Below are positions 1 through 6,461 of a stretch of DNA of 20,420 nucleotides, piece by piece (position 1 is the stretch's first letter; the number at the start of each line of letters is the position of its first letter). The translations under genes and the position numbers were made by a program. The DNA is taken from positions 1 through 20,420 of the forward strand of contig DASXXS010000221.1 in the NCBI GenBank assembly GCA_036502925.1, written 5' to 3'. The notes under the pieces were generated by a model, which did no database searches, was not told the origin of the DNA, and saw only the letters and a program-made list of their open reading frames with translations. This DNA is from VAZQ01 sp036502925 (lineage in GTDB: Bacteria; Pseudomonadota; Alphaproteobacteria; Rhizobiales; Xanthobacteraceae).

Positions 1-12
1 CCGCGGGCCGCG

Positions 13-1059
13 ATGCAGCCAGAGGCCGTGGGGGCCGCGGGCGAACATCCGGTTGATCTCGATGCCGGCGCGCCGGCGCAGCCGCGGCCGGACCCTGCCG
101 CCGGACCGCTCGCCGACAAGCCGGCCGTCGATGCGAGTGCCAGCGACCCCGATCTGGCGCGGCTTGAGTCGAGCCTCCAGTGGCTGCAGCGCGAAGGTGC
201 CGGCGATCACCTTCCGCGCGCCGTTCAGCTGCCGCCCGTGTCGGGGCTTCGTCCGCCCGGCCCGGAAGGTTCGCGCGCGCGCGCCGAGCAGTTCATCAAC
301 GGTGTTCGGGTGCCGCCTTCGCTCGCGCCCGAGCGTCTGCGGCCGCCACCGATGCGGCAGCGCCGCGACAATCTGCGGGGGCCGTTGCGCGTCCTGCTGG
401 CGAGTGCGATCGCGGCGCCGCTCGCCTACTATTTATCGCTGGCGAACCCGGCGCCGCAGTCGGAGCCGACGGGCGGATCCGTGCTCGCATCGTTCGCCTC
501 GCGCCTGGTCGCGTCGGCGGAGTTTCGCGCCCCCAAGGAGAAGCTGCGGCCCGGCGAGGCGGAGGCCTACAATACGGTGATCTCGTCGCGCAACAAGTTG
601 TCGGTCGAGCCGCCGACCGCTTCCGCCCAAAGCGTGATTGCCGCCCAGAGCGCGATTCCCGCCCAGAGCGTGGTTCCCGCCCAGAGCGCGACATCCGTGC
701 GCGCCGAGACCCCCGCGGCCGTGCCGGCGAGCCCCGCTCCCGATCAGGCCGTATCCGCCGGCCAACCGGTCCGCACGCTCGATGCGGAGTCCATCAAGCT
801 CCTGATGCAGCAAGGCGAGCAATTCGTCGCCTCCGGCGATCTGGTGACGGCGCGGCTGGTGTACCGGCGGGCGGCGGAGTCCGGCAATGCGGCGGCCGCC
901 CTGGCCTTGGGCGCGACCTTCGATCCGATCGTGCTCGCAAAAATCGGCGTGCGGGGCGTGGGGGCGGACGTCGAGAAAGCGCGCAGCTGGTACGAGAAGG
1001 CCAAGGAATTCGGCTCTCCGGATGCTCCGCGCCGGCTCGAAATGCTGGCAAACCGGTAG
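13..1059 (+). CDS. Sel1-repeat, single-pass membrane protein (5' end uncertain)
   Basis: Encodes up to 348 residues. The frame is open to the left edge of the window with no in-frame stop and no visible ribosome binding site before ATG 13, so the true start may lie outside. Residues 1-120 are Pro/Ala/Arg-rich and look disordered. A hydrophobic stretch at about 125-143, after Arg122 and Arg126, is a likely single membrane span. Residues 205-228 contain four AQS-type hexapeptide repeats in a low-complexity linker. The C-terminal 90 residues carry helical Sel1/TPR-like sequence (ARLVYRRAAESGNAAAALALG, then ARSWYEKAKEFGSPDAPRRL). Such proteins usually act as scaffolds or in envelope processes, but no specific role can be assigned. 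It converges with the minus-strand Bug-type gene across a strong hairpin. The coding call is good; the function is unknown. Confidence 0.75.
   Translation: MQPEAVGAAGEHPVDLDAGAPAQPRPDPAAGPLADKPAVDASASDPDLARLESSLQWLQREGAGDHLPRAVQLPPVSGLRPPGPEGSRARAEQFINGVRVPPSLAPERLRPPPMRQRRDNLRGPLRVLLASAIAAPLAYYLSLANPAPQSEPTGGSVLASFASRLVASAEFRAPKEKLRPGEAEAYNTVISSRNKLSVEPPTASAQSVIAAQSAIPAQSVVPAQSATSVRAETPAAVPASPAPDQAVSAGQPVRTLDAESIKLLMQQGEQFVASGDLVTARLVYRRAAESGNAAAALALGATFDPIVLAKIGVRGVGADVEKARSWYEKAKEFGSPDAPRRLEMLANR
625..696 (+). repeat. Four 18-bp tandem repeats encoding AQS-[VA]-[IVT]-[PAS]
   Basis: Four consecutive in-frame 18-base units start at 625, 643, 661 and 679 and follow gcc-cag-agc-gyg-rtt-ccc with small variations. 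They encode hexapeptides AQSVIA, AQSAIP, AQSVVP and AQSATS in the linker between the membrane span and the Sel1 region of the upstream gene. The unit length is a multiple of three, so copy-number change would alter linker length without shifting the frame. Confidence 0.85.
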
Positions 1060-1080
1060 GGTTTCGGCTGCGGAACGCGC

Positions 1081-1109
1081 ACTTGTCCCGGCTCAAGGCC
1101 GGGACAAGT
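1081..1109. terminator. Strong hairpin between convergent genes, possible bidirectional terminator
   Basis: A perfect 12-bp inverted repeat (1081-1092 acttgtcccggc, 1098-1109 gccgggacaagt) encloses a 5-base loop. It lies between the stop of the Sel1 gene (1059) and the stop of the minus-strand Bug gene (1111-1109), and the last stem base is part of that stop codon. There is no proper T-tract on either side, only catttc on the right. It may therefore act as a hairpin barrier, an RNA end stabiliser or a dispersed repeat rather than a canonical Rho-independent terminator. Confidence 0.6.
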
Positions 1110-2140
1110 CATTTCTGCGCGGATGGCTCGATCAGCTCGGCGGCGCGCGCAACGATCGGCTTCGGGGTTGCGAACGCATTGGCGAGCAGCGTGTCGATCT
1201 GGTGTGCGCGGAGCGGCTCGATCTCCAGCTGGACCTTCTCGGCCTCGGCCAGGAACTCGGGATCTTTCATCGTACCGTCGAAGGCCCGGCGCAGCACCTC
1301 CAACCGGTCGGCGGGCACGCCGGGCGGCGCCGCCACCGGGCGGCCGATCTCCTGGCGGATCAGGATCAATTCGAGCACCTGCTTGCTCACCGGGTCGCTC
1401 ACCAGGTCGAGCGCGGACGGCACGTCGGGCAGCTCGGGCAGCTTTGCCAATCCGAGCTGCACGATCACGTTGAGCTTGTTGTCCTTGATCCAGTGCGGCC
1501 GCGCCGCCTTGATGGTCGACCACGACAGGCCGCAGACGCCCTCGGTCTCGCCGCTTTCGAGCGCCAAGGTCATGCCGGAACCGGGATCGTATCCCGACAC
1601 GATCTTGAACTTGGTGCCGATGAGCGCGTTGAGCACCTTCGGCATGATGGCCGAATTGGACGTCGCGGCCGCCGCCGCCACGATCACTTCCCGCTCGCGC
1701 GCCTGCGCGATGGTCTTGATCGGGCTGGTGATCCAGGTGGCGCAGACGTTTTCCAGCTTGCCGATGCTGCCGAGCCAATTGAGCTTCTGCGCGTCGTAAC
1801 GCGCGCCCGGATTGCCGAACAGCGTGTCCATCGGGATATTGTTGGGAAACGCCCCGATCGTCGCCCCGTCCCGGTCGGCCGACGTGTAGAGCGTGTTCGC
1901 GGCCGCCAGGCCGGAAGCGGCCGGCATGTTCTTGGGCACGATCGTGGGTGTGCCCGGAATGTGGTGCACCACGTAGCGGGCAAAGGTGCGGAAATAGGCG
2001 TCATAGCCGCCGCCGGCGCCGGCCCCGATCAGGAAGGTGATCTGGCGGCCCTTGAAGAACCCTTCGGGCGTCTGCGCCAGCGAGCTCGCCGCCGGCAGCA
2101 CCGCCGCGATCAGAAGGAGCATCACTGAACGTCTGCACAT
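1109..2140 (-). CDS. Bug/TctC-family tripartite tricarboxylate transporter receptor
   Basis: A predicted periplasmic solute-binding protein of 343 residues. I chose ATG 2140 over a longer frame beginning at 2332 because it gives a clean signal peptide (MCRRSVMLLLIAAVLPAASSLA, cleavage near residue 22). The longer N-terminus overlaps the upstream gene and reads as shadow sequence. ATG 2122 is an alternative start. Family features include GRQITFLIGAGAGGGYDAY near residues 30-48, the IVPKNMPAASGLAAANTLY segment, and a C-terminal AAPPGVPADRLEVLRRAF segment. Bug proteins bind small carboxylates and related metabolites and normally deliver them to TctA/TctB permeases, but none is encoded here. It follows the NMT1-like receptor gene by 10 bases, so co-transcription is likely. 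The ligand is unknown; a carboxylate linked to the neighbouring oxalate cluster is only an inference. Confidence 0.88.
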   Translation of the reverse strand: MCRRSVMLLLIAAVLPAASSLAQTPEGFFKGRQITFLIGAGAGGGYDAYFRTFARYVVHHIPGTPTIVPKNMPAASGLAAANTLYTSADRDGATIGAFPNNIPMDTLFGNPGARYDAQKLNWLGSIGKLENVCATWITSPIKTIAQAREREVIVAAAAATSNSAIMPKVLNALIGTKFKIVSGYDPGSGMTLALESGETEGVCGLSWSTIKAARPHWIKDNKLNVIVQLGLAKLPELPDVPSALDLVSDPVSKQVLELILIRQEIGRPVAAPPGVPADRLEVLRRAFDGTMKDPEFLAEAEKVQLEIEPLRAHQIDTLLANAFATPKPIVARAAELIEPSAQK

Positions 2141-2150
2141 GACGGTGGGG

Positions 2151-3164
2151 CTACCGCTTGCCGTATTTCCGCTGCATCTCTTCGAAGAACCCCGCCGCCC
2201 TGAGGCTGTCGAGAAGGCCGCTATCGACGTAATCGTCCACCTTGCTGCTGCCGCCGGGAAACTGCGCCAGGATGTTCTCAGCGCCGGCCCGCGATGGTTC
2301 GAGATCGGGCGGCGACTGTTGCTTGAAATCATTGTAGCTGATGTCGATGATCCTGGGATCGCTGATCTTGAGCTCCCTGGCCAGGATCTCCTTGGCGCGC
2401 TTCTCGTCGCTGAGCGCCAGGTAGTTGCCTTCGACGGTAGCCTTGAGAAATCGCGTCAAGGCGTCGCGGCGGCTCGCGAGCGAATCGCGCCGCACCGTGA
2501 TGCCGCTGAACAGCCACGGGATCTGTGCCGGCACGAGATCGACCATCGGGTTGATGCCCTGCTCGCGCGCCAGGCTGGTGAAAGGCTCGTTGAGCGCGGT
2601 CGCCTTGATCTCTCCCGATTTCACCGCCGCCAGCCGCCGCGGGCCGCCGCCGTATTCCTTGAGCGTGACGTCGCTGCGCTCAAGCCCCAGGCGCTGCAAC
2701 GCGAGCGTGACGGTCGAATCGCTCTCCGAGCCGAAGGTGCTGACCCCCACCACGCCGCCTTTGAGATCGGCCGCGCTCGTCACGCCGGGAGCTGAGAAGA
2801 ACGTAAAGCGGATGACGTTGCTGAGCGAGCCGATCAGCCGCAAATCGCCGCCGGCGCGGTTGACCTTCACCACCGACGACAGCCCCACATGCATGACGTC
2901 GAGGCTCCCGGCCTGCAGTTCCTGCGCGCCGCGGCTGCCGCCGCTCATGTTGAGAATTTCGACTTTCAGTCCCTGCTCGGCGTAGAAGCCGGCCGCCTGG
3001 GCGGTCCACCAGGCCAGCACGGTGTTGACCGGATCGGCGATCCCGGCCTTGAGCTCGATCGGCTCGGCGGCGCCGGCGGCGGATGCCTGCGCTCCCGCCA
3101 CCGCGAGCGCGACCGCAAGCGCGCGTGTCCAATTCGAACGCTGGCGAATCCGGTTCGGGTGCAT
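2151..3164 (-). CDS. ABC-type substrate-binding protein, NMT1/SsuA-like
   Basis: 337 residues with a signal peptide (residues 1 to about 33, ending ASAAGA before AEPIELKAG). ATG 3164 is supported by a GGAG motif seven bases upstream. The mature part has the NMT1/SsuA/TauA periplasmic fold pattern: ELKAGIADPVNTVLAWWTAQ at the N-terminus, FYAEQGLKVEILNMSGG, ELQAGSLDVMHVGLSSVVK, then DLKGGVVGVSTFGSESD and an LNEPFTSLAREQG segment. This family binds sulfonates, nitrate, thiamine precursors and aromatic acids for ABC importers. No ATPase or permease gene is adjacent. It lies 31 bases after the racemase-fold gene and 10 bases before the Bug gene, suggesting one transcript. The substrate is unknown. 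Confidence 0.87.
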   Translation of the reverse strand: MHPNRIRQRSNWTRALAVALAVAGAQASAAGAAEPIELKAGIADPVNTVLAWWTAQAAGFYAEQGLKVEILNMSGGSRGAQELQAGSLDVMHVGLSSVVKVNRAGGDLRLIGSLSNVIRFTFFSAPGVTSAADLKGGVVGVSTFGSESDSTVTLALQRLGLERSDVTLKEYGGGPRRLAAVKSGEIKATALNEPFTSLAREQGINPMVDLVPAQIPWLFSGITVRRDSLASRRDALTRFLKATVEGNYLALSDEKRAKEILARELKISDPRIIDISYNDFKQQSPPDLEPSRAGAENILAQFPGGSSKVDDYVDSGLLDSLRAAGFFEEMQRKYGKR

Positions 3165-3195
3165 CGTGTTTCTCCGGCGGCAACCAGCATGTGGC

Positions 3196-3951
3196 TCAGA
3201 AATCCCGGAACAGGCGGCCGTATCCCTGCACCTTGTCGTTCACGCCGCAACGCCGCAGCGCATCCCAGACGATCGCCTGCTGCGCCGACATGACGGTGAC
3301 GCCGAATTCGCGCTCCAGCGGCTCGATGGCGCCGGCCGTCGGCCAATGCGGCGACGGCAGCAGGATCGTGTCGGCATCCGGATGCTCGCGCATCAGCTTG
3401 CGTCCCAGCTCGACCGCCGCGTGTTGCGGGATGCGGCCGATCTGGTTGAAGTCGCTGCCCCAGCCGGTCGCACCCAGGACCTCGCAGCCGAAATGGAGCG
3501 CATAACCGGCGATGCGATCCGTGTCGGAATGGGCGTAAGGCTGCGCCACCACGACCTTCTTGCAACCCAGCGCCTTGGCGGCCCGCGCCTGCGCCGCAGC
3601 GCTGGTCGAAACCTTGACCTTCAGCTCGGCTTCGAGGTCTTGGATCATCTGCTGCGCATTGGCGGTGCCGCGCGACAGGTTGATCGGCACGCCCCCGAGC
3701 ACGATGATATCCACCCCGGCGGCGGCCATTTCGCGCGCAGCCTTCATGCTGGTGTCGTAGGACTGATCGACCTCTTGCTTGCTGCGCACCACGATGGCAA
3801 GCGTGGTGATCACCAGGGTCACGCCGGCGGGCACCATCCGGTAGAATTCATAGGGAAAGACCTCGGTGGTGAGCGGCGGCGAGGTGTAGCCGATGCGAGC
3901 CCGGTGACCGTAGGGGGCTTCGCTGACCGGAGCCGCTGATGGCGATGTCAT
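3196..3951 (-). CDS. Arylmalonate decarboxylase / maleate isomerase-fold protein lacking both catalytic Cys
   Basis: 251 residues from ATG 3951; the open frame to 4068 adds an unlikely N-terminus. The fold is recognisable from MVPAGVTLVITTLAI (39-53), AAAGVDIIVLGG (77-87), LGCKKVVVAQPY (128-139) and the C-terminal VMSAQQAIVWDALRRCGV, equivalent to the family's NQATLWHALRLAGV. Enzymes of this superfamily use Cys in a GCTSG motif and/or an SCTNxRT motif to isomerise, racemise or decarboxylate 2-substituted diacids. Here those positions read GGVP (Gly87) and PSPHWPT (Ser200). Cys130, Cys156 and Cys235 lie elsewhere. It is therefore a divergent enzyme with different chemistry or a binding protein. 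It is the first gene of the minus-strand unit and divergent from the oxalate transporter. Family membership is likely; the activity is unknown. Confidence 0.78.
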   Translation of the reverse strand: MTSPSAAPVSEAPYGHRARIGYTSPPLTTEVFPYEFYRMVPAGVTLVITTLAIVVRSKQEVDQSYDTSMKAAREMAAAGVDIIVLGGVPINLSRGTANAQQMIQDLEAELKVKVSTSAAAQARAAKALGCKKVVVAQPYAHSDTDRIAGYALHFGCEVLGATGWGSDFNQIGRIPQHAAVELGRKLMREHPDADTILLPSPHWPTAGAIEPLEREFGVTVMSAQQAIVWDALRRCGVNDKVQGYGRLFRDF

Positions 3952-4269
3952 GGGTGGAGGACCTTGGCGGGAGCCGTTTGGAGGGAGACGACGCGAAAAG
4001 CGAATGAAAACTAGAGGATCGGCGGAAAAAGTCGAATCCGGCCATTTGATCGCAATTGAAAGGACCAACCCGCCACGCTATGAGCAATTGTTTCTTGCCG
4101 CGCCGCAGCATGAAATCGGGACCGGCGTCAAACTGACGCGCGCTTTCAACATCGCCGAAACTGTGATTTGTAGGATATAAATATTGTCGCGAGGACCATC
4201 GGGCCCAAACGTCCGAACGTAATGGCGCGTCGACGCCAGCGGATGCCCGATTTTCGGGGGAGAAACAAC
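3952..4269. promoter_or_regulatory. 318-base divergent intergenic region between racemase-fold gene and OFA transporter
   Basis: No convincing gene lies here. The region should hold promoters for both directions. It is more AT-rich than its surroundings, with an AT-rich patch at about 4164-4184. GCAATTG occurs twice (4052-4058 and 4084-4090). I could not identify confident -35/-10 pairs on either strand. A purine-rich ggggga at 4256-4261 serves as ribosome binding site for the transporter. Confidence 0.5.
4166..4182. promoter_or_regulatory. Candidate operator upstream of the OFA transporter
   Basis: ATTTGTAGGATATAAAT is an imperfect palindrome in which six of eight base pairs match around a central G. 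It lies about 90 bases before the transporter start in the AT-rich part of the divergent region. A GntR/FCD regulator is encoded just downstream, making it a plausible binding site. It shares only a TA-N3-TA core with the palindrome in front of that regulator. The site is inferred from symmetry alone. Confidence 0.3.
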
Positions 4270-5541
4270 ATGGCGATTGCAGCACCGGCATCGGATCGTT
4301 CTGCGGAGTTGAGCACCATCCGGTGGACTCAATTGCTGTCGGTGATCATCTGCATGGTGATGATCGCCAACCTGCAATACGGCTGGACGCTGTTCGTCAA
4401 TCCGATCAGCAAAGCGCACGGCTGGTCCATCGCGGCGATCCAATTTGCATTCAGCGTCTTCATCGCGCTGGAGACCTGGCTCACTCCGATTCAAGGCTGG
4501 ATCGTCGATATTCTCGGGCCGCGGCGCGGACCCAAGCTCATGGTTGCGTTCGGGGGCATCATGGTTGCCATCGGTTGGGTGGTCAATTCGATGGCCGACA
4601 GCCTGACGATGCTCTACCTCGGCGCGGTCATCTCCGGTACCGGCGGCGGCGCGGTCTACGCGACCAGCGTCGGGCACGCGGTGAAATGGTTTCCGGATCG
4701 GCGCGGCCTCGCGGTCGGCCTCACCGCCGCGGGCTACGGCGCGGGCGCGGCGCTCACGGTCATTCCGATCCGCTACGTGATCGACAGCAGCGGCTACCAG
4801 GCGGCCTTCTTCTGGTTCGGCCTGATCCAGGGCGCCGTGGTTTTTGTCCTGGCTTGGCTGCTGCGCGGCCCGGAACCTAGCGAGGTCAACACCACCGTCC
4901 CCAAGGTGATCCAATCGGCGCGCAGCTATACGCCCTATGAGGTGGTCCAGTCCCCGGTGTTCTGGCTGCTTTACATCATGTTCGTCATGGTCTCGGCGAG
5001 CGGCCTGATGGCGACGGCGCAGATCGCGCCGATCGCCAGCGACTTCGGCGTGGCGAATACCGTTTTTCTGCTCGGCGGCACGACCATCACGGTCGCGCTC
5101 ATCGTCGACAACGTCGCCAACGGCGCCGCCCGACCCCTGTTCGGCTGGATCTCGGACAATATCGGTCGCGAATATACGATGGCGATCGCGTTCAGCTTGG
5201 GCGCGCTCGCCTATTGGCTGCTCGGATCGCTCGGTACCGCCCCGTGGGCGTTTGTGACGTTCGCGGCGCTGATCTTCCTCACCTGGGGCGAGATCTTCAG
5301 CCTGTTCCCCTCGACCTGCACCGACAGCTTCGGGCCAAAATTCGCGACGGTGAATCTGAGCCTGCTTTACACCGCCAAGGGCGCATCCGCTTTTCTCACC
5401 CCGGTTGCCAACATCATCAAGGACGCGACCGGAAGCTGGCAGATGGTGTTCCTGCTGACCACGCTCATGAACCTGGCGGTCGTGGCTTTGGCCCTGTTCG
5501 TGCTGCGGCCGCTGCGGCAACGGGCGATGGCGCGAAGCTAG
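4270..5541 (+). CDS. Oxalate/formate antiporter (OFA) family MFS transporter
   Basis: 423-residue inner-membrane protein with about 12 hydrophobic helices. ATG 4270 is preferred over an upstream in-frame ATG at 4222 because gggggag lies a proper distance before it. The OFA signature is clear: NLQYGWTLFVNP in helix 1, GWSIAAIQFAFSVF, then VDILGPRRGPK in the first cytoplasmic loop. The two charged residues that bind oxalate in Oxalobacter OxlT have apparent counterparts, Arg288 (NGAARPLFGW) and Lys370 (LLYTAKGAS). The likely role is oxalate uptake, possibly coupled to formate efflux. OFA members also carry other carboxylates, so the assignment leans on the downstream oxc and frc genes. The gntR gene follows after 116 bases. 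Confidence 0.9.
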   Translation: MAIAAPASDRSAELSTIRWTQLLSVIICMVMIANLQYGWTLFVNPISKAHGWSIAAIQFAFSVFIALETWLTPIQGWIVDILGPRRGPKLMVAFGGIMVAIGWVVNSMADSLTMLYLGAVISGTGGGAVYATSVGHAVKWFPDRRGLAVGLTAAGYGAGAALTVIPIRYVIDSSGYQAAFFWFGLIQGAVVFVLAWLLRGPEPSEVNTTVPKVIQSARSYTPYEVVQSPVFWLLYIMFVMVSASGLMATAQIAPIASDFGVANTVFLLGGTTITVALIVDNVANGAARPLFGWISDNIGREYTMAIAFSLGALAYWLLGSLGTAPWAFVTFAALIFLTWGEIFSLFPSTCTDSFGPKFATVNLSLLYTAKGASAFLTPVANIIKDATGSWQMVFLLTTLMNLAVVALALFVLRPLRQRAMARS

Positions 5542-5620
5542 TTCGAGAGCCGCTGAGCTCGATCGCCAAGGCTGCTGGCGAAGGGTGGCGGCGAGGCGGA
5601 CCTTGCGCATGACCACATCG

Positions 5621-5639
5621 CTGGAATAATGTATGCCAG
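5621..5639. promoter_or_regulatory. Candidate GntR-type operator just upstream of gntR
   Basis: CTGGAATAATGTATGCCAG has seven of nine symmetric pairs matching around a central T (CTGG-n-ATA-nnn-TAT-n-CCAG). It ends 18 bases before the gntR start codon, a typical position for an autoregulatory site. A poor promoter match (TTGCGC at 5603, AATAAT at 5625) overlaps it. FCD-class GntR proteins bind short palindromes of this kind. The function is inferred from symmetry and position. Confidence 0.4.
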
Positions 5640-5657
5640 CACGAGTTCGAGCCCGTC

Positions 5658-6413
5658 ATGATATCGAGTAGCAGTGATTCCGCTCGCGCCCGGATCGAGG
5701 GCGGCGCCGATGCCCTTGAGCGATCGCCGTCATCGCGGGTGGGCGTCGATCCCATCACCCCCGCGGCAAGCTTCAAGAGCAAGGCCTACGCGGCGCTCAA
5801 GGACGTCATCGTGTCCATGGACGTCTATCGCAGCCGTTCCGACATCCGGCTCGACGAGCGCCGCCTGGCGCTCGAATTCGGCATCAGCCGCACGCCGGTG
5901 CGCGAGGCCATGGCGCAGCTCGAGCGCGACGGCTTCGTGCGTTCGGTGCCGCGCCGCGGCATCTATGTGGTGCGCAAGAGCAGACGCGAGGTGATCGAGA
6001 TGATCACCGCCTGGGCGGCGCTCGAGAGCATGGCGGCGCGGCTGATCACGCGGGGCGCGAGCGCGGAGGAGATCGCCTCGCTGCGGCGCATGTTCGCGAC
6101 CTTCGAAGGCGGCGAGGTCGCCGCCAAGCTCGACGAATATTCCGAGGTGAATATCGAGTTCCACCAGGCCATTATCCGCATGAGCCATAACAGCGTGCTC
6201 ATCGATCTGGCGGAGAACTTGTTCACCCATATGCGGATGATCCGCCGCAAGACCATCGGCGAGAAGGATCGGGCGGATCGTTCGATCCGTGATCATATGC
6301 ACATCATCGAGGCGCTCGAGGCGCGCGACACCGCACGCGCCGAGGAGCTGGTTCGCGCCCACGCGCTCGGCCTGGCCGACCACGTGGCGAAATACGCCGA
6401 TTACCTGGATTAA
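5658..6413 (+). CDS. GntR-family transcriptional regulator, FCD (FadR-like) subfamily
   Basis: 251 residues. The N-terminal 38 are low-complexity. Residues 39-108 form a winged helix-turn-helix with the family signature LALEFGISRTPVREAMAQLE and the wing GFVRSVPRRGIYVV. Residues 110-245 form an all-helical FCD ligand domain; metal/ligand-site positions appear as Asn165, His169 (NIEFH), His213 (RDH) and His235 (RAH). FCD regulators sense small organic acids and usually repress adjacent catabolic genes. Its place between the oxalate transporter and oxc suggests control of oxalate metabolism, with oxalate, oxalyl-CoA or formate as possible effectors (inference). No strong Shine-Dalgarno precedes ATG 5658. 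A 48-base gap separates it from oxc. Confidence 0.9.
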   Translation: MISSSSDSARARIEGGADALERSPSSRVGVDPITPAASFKSKAYAALKDVIVSMDVYRSRSDIRLDERRLALEFGISRTPVREAMAQLERDGFVRSVPRRGIYVVRKSRREVIEMITAWAALESMAARLITRGASAEEIASLRRMFATFEGGEVAAKLDEYSEVNIEFHQAIIRMSHNSVLIDLAENLFTHMRMIRRKTIGEKDRADRSIRDHMHIIEALEARDTARAEELVRAHALGLADHVAKYADYLD

Positions 6414-6461
6414 GCAGGAATTGGACTGAACGCACGACAGACGATCCTAAGGAGGCCTGCC

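Noticed and set aside
3950..4180. Possible 76-residue gene in the divergent intergenic region
   Set aside because: No ribosome binding site and no recognisable sequence. It overlaps the start of the racemase-fold gene and the likely promoter area.
4078..5616. 512-codon open frame on the minus strand opposite the OFA transporter
   Set aside because: Antisense shadow with low-complexity charged sequence; the plus strand encodes a clear 12-helix transporter.
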